64,000 nt of DNA from Pseudomonas putida (GTDB lineage: Bacteria; Pseudomonadota; Gammaproteobacteria; Pseudomonadales; Pseudomonadaceae), in the NCBI RefSeq assembly GCF_002741075.1, contig NZ_CP016634.1:1008501-1072500 (forward strand), in the 5' to 3' direction. Positions 1 to 9,346 of the stretch are shown here, one piece after another. Every line of letters starts with the position of its first letter. Position 1 is the stretch's first letter. The notes below the pieces were generated by a model that worked only from the letters and a program-made list of their open reading frames with translations, ran no database searches and had not been told where the DNA came from. A program made the translations under genes and the position numbers.

Positions 1-354
1 CTCAACCTGCTGTTCAACGCTCGTGATGCCATCGATGGCGAGGGGCTCATTCGCCTGGCTGTCACCTGTGTCGATCTGTCTGGCGAAATAGAGGGGCTGC
101 AGGGGCGTTTCGTGCGGTTCGAGGTGCAGGACACAGGCCAAGGCATCGATCCAGAGGTGATGCCGAGGATCTTCGAACCGTTCTTCACCACCAAGCCCTT
201 CGGCAGAGGCACAGGCTTAGGGCTTAGCCAGGTCTATGGCTTCGCCAGGCAGTGCAACGGCGCTATCTGCGTGGACAGCCGGTTAGGCGAGGGTACCTGC
301 ATGAGCCTGTACCTGCCCGCATGCCCGGACGTCACTGAACCCGGGCCACAGTGA
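1..354 (+). CDS. Sensor histidine kinase, C-terminal ATPase part (5' end outside window)
   Basis: Only the last 117 residues are present. They form a HATPase_c domain: an N box (LNLLFNARDAI) at the very start of the window, a G1 box (DTGQGI), an F box (RIFEPFFTTKP) and a G2 box (GTGLGLS). This part binds ATP and would phosphorylate the His in the missing dimerisation domain. The stop is 9 bases before the KaiC-like gene, and a receiver-only regulator follows, so the three look like one operon and signalling unit. The sensed stimulus cannot be judged because the sensor part is outside the window. Confidence 0.9.
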   Translation, partial: LNLLFNARDAIDGEGLIRLAVTCVDLSGEIEGLQGRFVRFEVQDTGQGIDPEVMPRIFEPFFTTKPFGRGTGLGLSQVYGFARQCNGAICVDSRLGEGTCMSLYLPACPDVTEPGPQ

Positions 355-363
355 GTAACTACC

Positions 364-1809
364 ATGGCAGAACCACTCAAGCGGTTGGCGACAGGTATCG
401 ACGGACTGGACGTGCTGCTCAAGGGCGGCTTGATCGCTGGGGCTTCGTATATCGTCCAGGGGCCGCCGGGGGCGGGCAAGACCATTCTGGCCAACCAGTT
501 GGCGTGCAATCACGTGCGCAGTGGTGGTCGCGTGCTGGTGGCGACCTTGCTCAGCGAGTCGCATGAAAGGCTGTTTCAATACCTATCGACACTGGAATTT
601 TTCGACCCGGCGTTGGTAGGTGACCCGATCCAGTTCGTCAGCGCCTTCGACACCTTGGAGCAGGAAGGGCTTGATGCGGTGGTCAGGCTGCTGCGCCAGG
701 AAATCGCCCGTCAGCAGGCCAGCCTGCTCATCGTCGATGGGCTGCTCAATGCCCGGGTCCGAGCGGAAACCAGCCTCGATACCAAGAAATTCGTCTCCGA
801 ACTGCAAGGGCACGCCGCCTTTGCAGGCTGCACCGTGCTGCTGTTGACCAGCGCCCGGCTGCAGGAAGGCAGCCCGGAGCACACGATGGTCGATGGGGTG
901 ATCGAGTTGAGTGAGCAACTGCTGGGCAGTCGGGCTGTGCGGCAGATCCAGTTGCGCAAGACCCGTGGCAGTGGCGCGATGTCCGGATTGCACGAATGCC
1001 TGATCGACCAGACCGGTTTGCGGGTGTTTCCTCGCCTTGAGGCGCTGTATAGCCACCCCAGCCAGATGGGCAGCGATACGCTCACGCGGGTCAGCACGGG
1101 TATCGTCACGCTGGATGAGATGCTTGGCGGTGGCGTGGCCAAGGGCTCGGTCAGCCTGGTCATGGGGCCTTCCGGGATTGGCAAGACGTCACTGGGCCTG
1201 GCGTTTCTCGGGCCGTGCAGCCCCGAGGCACCGGGGCTGCACATTGGTTTCTACGAAACACCGGCCCGCCTGCGCCTGAAGGCGGCCGCGCTGGGGCACG
1301 ACCTTGGCGAGCGTGAACGAGAAGGCAGCTTGGTGTTCTGTTGGCAGACCACTACCGAAGGCCTGTTGGACCAGCTCGGTGGGCACTTGCTTGAGCGTGT
1401 CGAGACCCTCGGCGCCCAGCGGGTGGTGATCGACAGCCTGGGGGCATTCAGTCGCCTGGCGTTTGACCCGGTACGGCTCAATGCCTTCTTCCGTGCCTTG
1501 ACCGGCGAGTTGCGTGCCCGCGACGTCAGTGTGCTGCTGACCTGGGAGATGCGCGATATCTTCGGCTCGGAAATCACCGCACCCGCACCGGATCTTTCGA
1601 GCATCGTCGACAACCTGCTCCTGATGCGTTTCGTCGAACTGGAGTCGCAACTGCGGCGCATGGTGTCGGTGCTCAAGGTGCGCGATAGCCATCACGATCC
1701 AGCGCTCCACGAGCTGAGCATCGGCCCTCAGGGGATTGCCTTGCGCAAGGCCTTCGAAGGTGCATGCGGCGTGCTGAGCGGCACGCCCGTGCCCCAGGGG
1801 AGCGACTGA
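364..1809 (+). CDS. KaiC-like two-domain RecA-family ATPase
   Basis: A 481-residue protein with two tandem KaiC/RadA-type P-loop domains. The Walker A motifs are GPPGAGKT at residues 33-40 and GPSGIGKT at about 268-275. It resembles the double-domain circadian KaiC of cyanobacteria, but such proteins in proteobacteria usually work without KaiA/KaiB and are paired with kinases and response regulators, as here. No kaiA or kaiB is visible. The start ATG follows the kinase stop closely and has only a weak ribosome site, which suggests translational coupling. ATP binding is a confident prediction. A clock role is not supported by the sequence; a signalling switch is the safer inference. Confidence 0.85.
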   Translation: MAEPLKRLATGIDGLDVLLKGGLIAGASYIVQGPPGAGKTILANQLACNHVRSGGRVLVATLLSESHERLFQYLSTLEFFDPALVGDPIQFVSAFDTLEQEGLDAVVRLLRQEIARQQASLLIVDGLLNARVRAETSLDTKKFVSELQGHAAFAGCTVLLLTSARLQEGSPEHTMVDGVIELSEQLLGSRAVRQIQLRKTRGSGAMSGLHECLIDQTGLRVFPRLEALYSHPSQMGSDTLTRVSTGIVTLDEMLGGGVAKGSVSLVMGPSGIGKTSLGLAFLGPCSPEAPGLHIGFYETPARLRLKAAALGHDLGEREREGSLVFCWQTTTEGLLDQLGGHLLERVETLGAQRVVIDSLGAFSRLAFDPVRLNAFFRALTGELRARDVSVLLTWEMRDIFGSEITAPAPDLSSIVDNLLLMRFVELESQLRRMVSVLKVRDSHHDPALHELSIGPQGIALRKAFEGACGVLSGTPVPQGSD

Positions 1810-1821
1810 TGGAATAGGACG

Positions 1822-2181
1822 ATGAACACGATTCTGATCGTCGACGATGAATACCTGATAGCCGATATCCTTGGGTTCGCCCTGGAGGATGAAGGCTTTC
1901 TGGTGGAGAAGGCGAGCAATGGCCGCAAGGCGCTGGAGGCGCTCAAGGAAAAGCGGGTGGAGTTGGTGATTACCGACTACATGATGCCGCTGCTCAACGG
2001 TGAGGAGCTGGTCAAGGCGATCCGTGATGAATTGCAGCTGCCGGACCTGCCGGTCATTCTCATGAGCGGCGCACAGGCCAACCAGGGACGCATCTGCCCC
2101 GAACTGTTCGTCGCGGTCTTCGACAAACCCTTCGACATGGACAGGATGATCGCCAAGGTGCGGGAACTGCTAGACACCTGA
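1822..2181 (+). CDS. Single-domain response regulator (CheY-like receiver)
   Basis: 119 residues that form only a receiver domain. The acidic pair is Asp8-Asp9, the phospho-acceptor is Asp52 (VITDYMMP), the switch Ser is in the MSGA motif and the conserved Lys is in FDKPFD at about 102. There is no output domain, so it should act by protein contact, perhaps with the KaiC-like ATPase or as a phosphorelay carrier. It starts 12 bases after the ATPase stop, in the same direction, consistent with one kinase / ATPase / receiver operon. Confidence 0.9.
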   Translation: MNTILIVDDEYLIADILGFALEDEGFLVEKASNGRKALEALKEKRVELVITDYMMPLLNGEELVKAIRDELQLPDLPVILMSGAQANQGRICPELFVAVFDKPFDMDRMIAKVRELLDT

Positions 2182-2247
2182 GACGTGGCCGCCCGCGTGG
2201 GCGGACTGAACGGTCAAGCGCGTCCGTGCGACTTGAAGCAAGGTTGT

Positions 2248-2445
2248 TCAGTGCTGGTCGTCGTTCTTCTCCGGAGCAGGGTTGCCGGCCTGGATACGCT
2301 TGAAGATCTCTTCACGATGAACCTGTACATCCTTTGGCGCATCGATGCCGATCCTCACTTGCATCCCTTTGACTCCCAGAATGGTGACTTTGATGTCATC
2401 GTCGATGACGATGCTTTCGCCAACCTTGCGGGTGAGTATCAGCAT
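2248..2445 (-). CDS. csrA: CsrA/Rsm-family translational regulator
   Basis: 65 residues with the whole CsrA signature: [14 protein letters not shown] at the N-terminus, then [18 protein letters not shown] with the RNA-binding Arg. CsrA dimers bind GGA motifs in mRNA leaders and change translation or stability. The start has a strong ribosome site (AAGGAG, 7 bases upstream). Pseudomonas usually carries several paralogues (RsmA, RsmE, RsmI); the longer acidic tail (PEKNDDQH) suggests this is an accessory one, possibly RsmI. It stands alone, convergent with the response regulator. Confidence 0.95.
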   Translation of the reverse strand: MLILTRKVGESIVIDDDIKVTILGVKGMQVRIGIDAPKDVQVHREEIFKRIQAGNPAPEKNDDQH

Positions 2446-2707
2446 GTAGTTCTCCTTGGTGATGATGAAATCCGCGCGGCCATTTACCGCAGCGGCGGGA
2501 GCTTGTCCCTCTTCCTTCTCATTAAAGACGCTTTCCGCGAAGAGTAATTCCCGCGCAGATAAATTCTGTTATCTGTCTTTAGTCGCAGGTGCCGAAACGA
2601 CCAAGACGGTCAATCAGCGAAGGTGCTCGGTGGCAAGGATAGGGGGCTTACGCTCAGATGGGAAATTTCTCTGTTTGATAGTTCAAATAGAGACGGGCAA
2701 TCGTTGA
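2446..2707. other. Non-coding stretch between csrA and the topoisomerase gene
   Basis: 262 bases, AT-richer than the flanks. It holds the csrA ribosome site and presumably its promoter (csrA reads left), plus the 3' trailer of the topoisomerase gene. I see no convincing reading frame, strong hairpin or known RNA in it. Confidence 0.5.
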
Positions 2708-3718
2708 TTAATTCCCTATTTCTTGCAGAAAGCGAAGTAAGGCAGCTTCCTCTGCTTCCAGGCCCTGGCGCGCCCTGGCCCTGGGTAGAGCGGCCAGTCG
2801 GCCGAGCTGATAATGCTCGAGCACCGCAGGGTGAATGTAGCAGCGCCGGCACACCGCAGGGGTATTGCCCAGGCGCGTGGCGACCTGCCGGACAATGGCG
2901 GCAACCTGGCGCCGGGCTTCACTTTCTGGCTGCCAGGCCAGGGGTCGCAACAGATCCAGCGCCAGGGCACTGCCGGCCCAGGTGCGGTAGTCCTTGGCGG
3001 TGAAGTCGGCGCCGGTGAGCTGCTGCAGGAATTGATTGACCTCACTCGAACCCACGGCATGTCGCTGGCCCTGCTCGTCCAGGTACTGGAACAGGGTTTG
3101 TCCCGGAAGTTCCAGGCAACGCTTGATCAGTCGTGCCAGACGTCGGTCGCGCAGGCTGACGTTATGTTCGACGCCCCGCTTGCCGCGAAACTGAAAGCGC
3201 ACGGTACTGCCTTCGACCTGTACATGCCGGTTACGCAAGGTGGTCAGGCCGTAGGACTTGTTTTCCCGCAGGTACTGGCGATTGCCGATACGGATCAGCG
3301 TGGTGTCGAGCAGGCTGACCACCAAGGCCATGACTTTTTCCCGATCAAGCCCTGGACGCGCCAGATGGCCATCCAGTTGCCGGCGCAATTTGGGCAGCGC
3401 CTGGGCAAAGGCCAGCATGCGGTCGTACTTGTGCTGGTCACGCAGTTCGCGCCATTGGGTGTGATAGCGATACTGCTTGCGCCCCCGGCTATCGCGGCCT
3501 GTGGCTTGTAGGTGGCCCTGGGGATCGGGGCAGATCCAGACCTCGGTATAGGCAGGGGGGATCACCAGGGCGGCGATACGTGCCAGCGTCTGGGCGTCGC
3601 GTATGCGTTTGCCTTCGGTGTCGAAATAATGAAAGCGATCGCGCCAGCGGCGCCGGGTCAGGCCGGGCTGACTGTCGTCGACATAGTGCAGGGCCTGGAG
3701 CAGTGGGCAATCGAGCAT
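2708..3718 (-). CDS. DNA topoisomerase IB
   Basis: 336 residues matching the short bacterial/poxvirus-type topoisomerase IB family, which relaxes supercoils through a 3'-phosphotyrosine intermediate without ATP. Visible marks are the N-terminal DNA-clamp region (residues about 20-90, with VIPPAYTEVWICP), the catalytic-domain motifs LRENKSYGLTTLR and KDYRTWAG with its conserved Arg, and the probable catalytic Tyr294 in CYIHPAVLE. Length is normal for the family. No partner gene adjoins it. Confidence 0.93.
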   Translation of the reverse strand: MLDCPLLQALHYVDDSQPGLTRRRWRDRFHYFDTEGKRIRDAQTLARIAALVIPPAYTEVWICPDPQGHLQATGRDSRGRKQYRYHTQWRELRDQHKYDRMLAFAQALPKLRRQLDGHLARPGLDREKVMALVVSLLDTTLIRIGNRQYLRENKSYGLTTLRNRHVQVEGSTVRFQFRGKRGVEHNVSLRDRRLARLIKRCLELPGQTLFQYLDEQGQRHAVGSSEVNQFLQQLTGADFTAKDYRTWAGSALALDLLRPLAWQPESEARRQVAAIVRQVATRLGNTPAVCRRCYIHPAVLEHYQLGRLAALPRARARQGLEAEEAALLRFLQEIGN

Positions 3719-3775
3719 GGGGCAATGTCCATCGACCGGTCACAGGACAATGGACAACGACCGCCCGGCCAATGC

Positions 3776-4867
3776 TCAGCTCAGTAGCGCCACTGACTTG
3801 ATCTGGGCCCACAGGGCCTGGCCTGGATGCAAGTCGAGCTGGTCCGCCGAGTAGCGGGTGATGCGCGCCAGCAACGCATTGCCCGCTGCATCCAGGCTCA
3901 CCAGCACATGGGCGGGATTGTCGGCGGGGCGCCATTGCAGGACCTGCACCGGCAGGCGGTTGAGGATGCTCGAGGTGCTATCGGCGGTCAGCGCGAGGCT
4001 GACATCGCGAGCCTGCACCTTGAGCCTCAGGCTGCTGCCGAGCACCAAGGCAGGGTGGGCGATGCGCAACATAGGGCCGGTATTACCGCTCAGGCGCAGA
4101 TCGAACAGTTCGTAGTGCGGGTCATGACCGACGACAACTCCCTCGAGCACCACGCCGGCGTCCTCGCCTTGAGCCAGTGGCAGGTCGAGGCGGGTCAGGG
4201 TTTCGCTGATCGGGCCGCTGGCAAGTGCCCGGCCCTGTTCGAGCAGTACCAGGTGGTCGGCCAGCCGCGCCACTTCATCCTGAGCGTGGCTGACGTACAC
4301 CACGGGGATTTCCAGTTCGTCGTGCAAACGCTCCAGGTACGGCAGGATCTCGCGTTTACGTGGGGCATCGAGGGCTGCCAGCGGTTCGTCCATCAATAGC
4401 AGGCGCGGGCTGCTGAGCAGGGCGCGGGCGATACCGACCCGTTGGGCCTCGCCACCGGAGAGTGTCGCGGGGCGGCGCTCGAGCAGAGGCGCGATGCCCA
4501 GCAGCTCACAGGCGTGCTCCAGGCTGACCCGGCGTTCGGTGTTGAGTATGCGGCGCCAGCCGAACTCCAAGTTGCCGCGCACCGACAGGTGAGGGAACAG
4601 GCTGGCCTCCTGGAACACATAACCCACCGGCCGCTTGTGCGCTGCAAGAAAATAGCCTTTGGCGGTGTCCTCCCAGACTTCGCCGTTGACTTCGATGTAG
4701 GCATGTCGGGCGCGCTCAAGCCCGGCCAGGCAGCGCAGGCAGGATGTCTTGCCCGAGCCTGAATGGCCGAACAGGGCACTGACGCCGCGACCCGGCAGGT
4801 GCAGGTCGACGTCCAGGGTGAACTCGCCGCGCGCCAGGTTCAGGCGCGCCAGGATCGGTGAAGGCAT
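3776..4867 (-). CDS. modC: Molybdate ABC transporter ATP-binding protein
   Basis: 363 residues. The ABC domain has Walker A GHSGSGKT, signature [15 protein letters not shown] and Walker [13 protein letters not shown]. It is followed by a C-terminal Mop/TOBE regulatory domain (from about residue 290) that binds molybdate in ModC proteins. It powers ModB. The chosen ATG (MPSPILARL) lies one base after the modB stop, which fits the tight modABC operon better than an in-frame start 36 bases upstream inside modB. Confidence 0.96.
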   Translation of the reverse strand: MPSPILARLNLARGEFTLDVDLHLPGRGVSALFGHSGSGKTSCLRCLAGLERARHAYIEVNGEVWEDTAKGYFLAAHKRPVGYVFQEASLFPHLSVRGNLEFGWRRILNTERRVSLEHACELLGIAPLLERRPATLSGGEAQRVGIARALLSSPRLLLMDEPLAALDAPRKREILPYLERLHDELEIPVVYVSHAQDEVARLADHLVLLEQGRALASGPISETLTRLDLPLAQGEDAGVVLEGVVVGHDPHYELFDLRLSGNTGPMLRIAHPALVLGSSLRLKVQARDVSLALTADSTSSILNRLPVQVLQWRPADNPAHVLVSLDAAGNALLARITRYSADQLDLHPGQALWAQIKSVALLS

Positions 4868-4868
4868 T

Positions 4869-5548
4869 TCAGCTCCAGCCTGTTTTGCCACGGCGGCCAG
4901 CATAGAGCATTAGCAGCACCACGAAGGAGAACACCAGCATGACGCCCGCCAGCCAATGGGCCTGGGGATACGCCATCGCCTCGACATGATCGAAGATCTG
5001 CACCGAGACCACGCGCGTCTTGTCGGGAATGTTGCCGCCGATCATCAGCACCACGCCGAACTCTCCGACGGTATGGGCGAAGCCCAGGACACTGGCGGTG
5101 ACAAAGCCGGGCCGGGCGAGCGGCAATACGACATGAACGAAGGTATCCCAGGGGCTGGCGCGCAAGGTCGCGGCAACTTCCAGCGGACGCTGGCCGATGG
5201 CGCTGAAGGCATTTTGCAGCGGCTGGACCACGAAGGGCATGGAATACACCACCGAGCCGATCACCAGCCCGGTGAAGCTGAATACCACGCTGCCCAGCCC
5301 CAATGCTTGAGTAGCCTGGCCTATCCAACCGTACGGGCCGAGGACGATCAGCAGGTAGAAGCCGATCACCGTGGGCGGCAGCACCAGCGGCAGGGCTACC
5401 ACCGCACCGATGGGGCCGCGCAGCCACGAGCGTGTGCGCGCTAACCACCAGGCGATGGGCGTGCCCAACACTAATAGGATCAAGGTGGTCAGGCTGGCCA
5501 GCTTGAGGGTCAGCCAGATCGCACCCAGGTCACTGGTGTCCAGTGGCA

Positions 5549-5549
<1 letters not shown>
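4869..5549 (-). CDS. modB: Molybdate ABC transporter permease
   Basis: 226 residues with about five transmembrane segments and the binding-protein-dependent permease loop (EAA region, [15 protein letters not shown]) that docks onto ModC. It forms the inner-membrane channel for molybdate. The start overlaps the modA stop by one base (TGATG), so translation is likely coupled. A much longer frame exists upstream, but it is antisense-like sequence inside modA. Confidence 0.96.
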
Positions 5550-6415
<866 letters not shown>

Positions 6416-6442
6416 TCAGTGCGCAAAGCGAAGCGGAACAGC

Positions 6443-7516
6443 TCAGTGCCCGATCTGTTGCAGTGCCTTGTCGGCAATCTCCCGGGTCAGCTCGCTTGCT
6501 GAACGGTGCCGACCCAGGCGTAGCGCCTGCCCGGCCCACAGGTTGCTGAAATCGCTGTTGCCCTGTGGATCGCGAATCGCCCTGAGCGGCATCAAGGCAC
6601 CGCCTGCGAGCGGAAACCGCGGTGCCAACGGGCTCATCGGCCCCAGTTCGCGCATGATGCGATTGTTGATGCCCCGTGCCGGGCGGCCAGTGAACAGGTT
6701 GGTCAGAGCAGTATCGCTGGCTGGCGCGTGGTCCAGTGCCTGGCGATGGGCGGCCGATACCTTGGCCTCCGGGCAGAACAGATAAGCGGTGCCGACCTGC
6801 ACCGCCGAAGCGCCCAGTGCCAGGGCGGCCACCAGCCCGCGATGATCACCGATGCCGCCTGCGGCGATCACAGGGATGCGCACGGCATCCGCTACCTGGG
6901 GCACCAGCGCGAACGTACCGATCTGGCTGGTGATGTCGTCGCTCAGGAACATGCCTCGATGCCCGCCAGCCTCGTAGCCCATGGCGATGATCGCATCGCA
7001 GCCGTTGGCCTCGAGCCAGAGGGCTTCTTCTATCGTGGTGGCGCTGGACAGCACCCGGGCACCGGTAGCCTTCACCCGCTGCACCAGCTCGGCCTGGGGC
7101 AGGCCGAAATGAAAGCTCACCACCTCGGGACGCAGTTGCTCCACCCACTGGCAACTTTGCTCGTCGAAAGGCGCCCGGTTGGACACTGGTGTCGGCGCCT
7201 CGAAGTCCGCCCCGACTTCGTCGTAATAAGGCTTGAGCGCCTGTTTCCAGCGTGCATCGCGCTCCGGGTCAGGCATCGGCGGCTGATGGCAGAAAAAGTT
7301 GAGATTCAGTGGGCCCTGGCAACTGGCACGAAAGGCCTGGACTTCGCTGTGGACCTGCTTTGCGGTGAGCATGGCGCAGGGCAGGGCGCCTAGTCCGCCG
7401 GCATTGCCGACAGCGATGGCCATGGCCGAGCCGGTGGCTCCGGCCATGGGCGCCTGGAGGATGGGCAACTGGATGCCCAGCAGGTCGAGGATACGACGGT
7501 CGGGCCAGGTGCTCAT
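6443..7516 (-). CDS. Nitronate monooxygenase / NPD-family FMN oxidoreductase
   Basis: 357 residues with an FMN-dependent TIM-barrel fold. Marks are LPILQAPMAGATG at the N-terminus, GGLGALPCAML, AAGGIGDHRGLVAALALGA and VQVGTAYLFCPEA. The family oxidises propionate-3-nitronate and other nitronates, detoxifying nitro-compounds; the exact substrate here is unknown. The start is fixed by AGGAG eight bases upstream of ATG 7516. It is the last gene of a three-gene leftward operon with a 56-residue protein and a DUF1883 protein. Confidence 0.88.
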   Translation of the reverse strand: MSTWPDRRILDLLGIQLPILQAPMAGATGSAMAIAVGNAGGLGALPCAMLTAKQVHSEVQAFRASCQGPLNLNFFCHQPPMPDPERDARWKQALKPYYDEVGADFEAPTPVSNRAPFDEQSCQWVEQLRPEVVSFHFGLPQAELVQRVKATGARVLSSATTIEEALWLEANGCDAIIAMGYEAGGHRGMFLSDDITSQIGTFALVPQVADAVRIPVIAAGGIGDHRGLVAALALGASAVQVGTAYLFCPEAKVSAAHRQALDHAPASDTALTNLFTGRPARGINNRIMRELGPMSPLAPRFPLAGGALMPLRAIRDPQGNSDFSNLWAGQALRLGRHRSASELTREIADKALQQIGH

Positions 7517-7544
7517 GCGCGACTCCTTGGGCGGTGGGGCGGGG

Positions 7545-7715
7545 TTACAGGGCCTTGCTGACCTGGATGTCGCTGATCTTCTCGGCGTCGTCGCCGTGGA
7601 TCCTGCGCAGCGCTTCGAGTGCCTGCTCATGGGAGGCGTCAGGCATCAGGGCGAAGTCCCAACGGCGCTCGCCGTCGAGCTTGTACTTGATCACGTATTT
7701 GATGGTTTGGGTCAT
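7545..7715 (-). CDS. Small conserved-looking protein, 56 residues
   Basis: Translation begins MTQTIKYVIKYKLDGERRWD and ends IQVSKAL. It is hydrophilic, with no signal peptide or membrane segment. The segment MPDASHEQALEALRRIHGD looks like an alpha helix after two beta strands. It sits eight bases after the DUF1883 stop and 28 bases before the nitronate monooxygenase start, in the same direction, so it is very probably a real operon member. I do not recognise the family; a small alpha/beta fold is inferred. Confidence 0.7.
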   Translation of the reverse strand: MTQTIKYVIKYKLDGERRWDFALMPDASHEQALEALRRIHGDDAEKISDIQVSKAL

Positions 7716-7723
7716 GACGGGCC

Positions 7724-8026
7724 TTAGACGAGTTTGGACGACGAGCGGCGGATGATCTTGATCTTGTGGGTGAAGGTCGGCTTGCGTGTTACCGAGATCG
7801 GGCGCGGGCTCACGGTGTCGATGGTGATGTTCCAGAAACCGGTGCTGGGTACGGTGATCTTGGCTGGGAACTTGATGAAGTGGCCACCGTGGTAGGTGTG
7901 CCGGCCGCCGTTCTTGAAGCTGCGGAAGTTGGCGTCATTCATCAGGCGGATGTTGCAGCGCTGGGAGCAGTCGATGACGACCACGTCGTCCTCGTTCAGG
8001 TGCTCGCGCTGGTGTACGAATTTCAT
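7724..8026 (-). CDS. DUF1883-type protein
   Basis: 100 residues beginning MKFVHQREHLNEDDVVVIDC; mostly beta-strand-like, with HTYHGGHFIKFPAKI and a basic tail (KIKIIRRSSSKLV). It resembles the DUF1883 family, whose function is unknown to me. GGAG lies seven bases upstream of ATG 8026, so longer in-frame upstream starts are unlikely. First gene of the operon with the 56-residue protein and nitronate monooxygenase. Confidence 0.75.
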   Translation of the reverse strand: MKFVHQREHLNEDDVVVIDCSQRCNIRLMNDANFRSFKNGGRHTYHGGHFIKFPAKITVPSTGFWNITIDTVSPRPISVTRKPTFTHKIKIIRRSSSKLV

Positions 8027-8183
8027 GGGGTGCTCCGCAAGGATTGGTTCTGCAAACATGAACGATACCACGATGTCAGGGTAGACTTGCGCGCGAGATG
8101 GTCGGGCCCAAGATAAATCTGCCAAAGCAGGGAGCAAATCAGCCTGACGGTGGTCAAAGCGTTTCTCGATGAAGGAAGGGGTA

Positions 8184-8549
8184 ATGCGAATGAAGTGGTT
8201 GGTGCCCGCGATGCTGGTGGCATTGGGCGGCTGTGTCAGTGTTTCGGAGCTGGAGCAATCGCGCGAAACCCTGGATGTGATCTCTGGCAAGACGCCGCGC
8301 CAATACGCCGATTGCGTCAAGAGCAGGTTGGCCGATAGCCGTGATCCGCTGGTCGAAGAAGCCCGTGGCGATGGCCTGCGTTTGATCGTTCCGCAGAAAG
8401 TACCGACAAGTGTCGGTCCTGCCGCGCTGGTGGATATCGACAAGCGTGGCAGTGGCAGCAGCATCAAATTGCATGAGCGGTTGAACAACTTTCCGCTGCG
8501 TCTGGGCGATGTGCGTACTGCCGCGACCCAGTGCATCTCCGGCTCTTGA
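8184..8549 (+). CDS. Predicted lipoprotein of unknown function
   Basis: 121 residues beginning MRMKWLVPAMLVALGGCVSV. A short hydrophobic signal ends in a lipobox (LGGC), so the protein should be lipid-anchored at about Cys17. Two further Cys residues (ADCVKS and TQCISG) in the mature part could form a disulfide. The GAAGGGG stretch upstream supports ATG 8184 or ATG 8190 rather than ATG 8169, which lies inside that stretch. I see no enzyme motif. It is divergent from the DUF1883 operon. Confidence 0.7.
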   Translation: MRMKWLVPAMLVALGGCVSVSELEQSRETLDVISGKTPRQYADCVKSRLADSRDPLVEEARGDGLRLIVPQKVPTSVGPAALVDIDKRGSGSSIKLHERLNNFPLRLGDVRTAATQCISGS

Positions 8550-8624
8550 TCCAGCTCAGCAAATGAGCAGTTAGCAGGCGCAATGCCATTTTCTTGCCCG
8601 GTGAACGTTGTCGGTCCCCGGAGA

Positions 8625-8670
8625 TAGGCCTAGTCTCATTCTAGGCTTATATCGTTTAAGCCTAAGCTTA
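8625..8670. promoter_or_regulatory. Nested palindrome array upstream of tsdB
   Basis: Related half-sites follow each other at about 15-base spacing: TAGGCCTA (8625-8632, itself palindromic), CTAGGCTTA (8641-8649) and TAAGCCTA (8657-8664), then AGCTTA. GCCTAG/CTAGGC pair across seven bases, and TAGGCTTA/TAAGCCTA pair across the next seven. This looks like an operator for an oligomeric regulator, just ahead of the tsdB ribosome site. The regulator is unknown. Confidence 0.5.
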
Positions 8671-8692
8671 TAACAAGGAAATGGAGCGTCCC

Positions 8693-9346
8693 GTGAACAA
8701 ACCGTTGAGTCGTGTCGTGATCGGCAGCCTGCTGATCTTGGCTTGGCCCTCGGCGCATGCCGTCGATGGCCAGAAGATCTTCACCCAAGGCGGGCAGAAC
8801 CCCGCCGCCATGGCTTGCCTGGGCTGCCATGGCCCGGATGGCAAAGGCATCGCCGCCGCCGGTTTTCCGCGCCTGGCCGGTCTGCCAGCCGGCTACCTCA
8901 GCAAGCAACTGATGGATTTTCGCAGTGGCAGCCGCAAGCAGGCGGTCATGGAGCCGCTTGCCAAGGCGTTGGGTGAGGACGAAATCAAAGCTGTCAGCAC
9001 CTACCTGGCCAGTTTGCCGGCCGACCCCGCCCCAGACCTTCGCCGTCAGCAGATCGCCAACGACCCGGTGTCCCGTCTGGCCCTCTATGGCGACTGGAGC
9101 CGGCAGATACCCGGTTGCGTGCAATGCCATGGGCCAGGTGGCGTCGGCGTTGGCGAGCACTTCCCACCGCTGACGGGACAACCCGCCGCCTATCTGACGA
9201 CACAACTCAATGCCTGGCGTGACGGCAGTCGCAGCAACGACCCCAACCAGTTGATGGTCGGCGTGGCCAAGGCCATGACCGAGGATGAGGTCAAGGCCAT
9301 CGCCGCATTCTTTGCCCAGCCCGCCCGCCAGGAGGCCAAGCCATGA
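8693..9346 (+). CDS. tsdB: Diheme cytochrome c4-type protein, electron acceptor of TsdA
   Basis: 217 residues: a signal peptide ending ...SAHA, then two c-type heme domains with CLGCH and CVQCH and the duplicated c4 pattern (GFPRLAGLPAGYLSKQL and HFPPLTGQPAAYLTTQL). Periplasmic. In TsdBA systems this protein takes electrons from thiosulfate dehydrogenase. GTG 8693 is chosen because GGAG lies at proper spacing; ATG 8681 is also possible. The stop overlaps the tsdA start (ATGA), so the two are coupled. Confidence 0.85.
   Translation: MNKPLSRVVIGSLLILAWPSAHAVDGQKIFTQGGQNPAAMACLGCHGPDGKGIAAAGFPRLAGLPAGYLSKQLMDFRSGSRKQAVMEPLAKALGEDEIKAVSTYLASLPADPAPDLRRQQIANDPVSRLALYGDWSRQIPGCVQCHGPGGVGVGEHFPPLTGQPAAYLTTQLNAWRDGSRSNDPNQLMVGVAKAMTEDEVKAIAAFFAQPARQEAKP

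Noticed and set aside
364..1809. Circadian clock
   Set aside because: No kaiA or kaiB nearby; a KaiC-like ATPase alone is not evidence of a clock.
2189..2204. Terminator after the response regulator
   Set aside because: Six-base hairpin CCGCCC/GGGCGG without T run; too weak to list.
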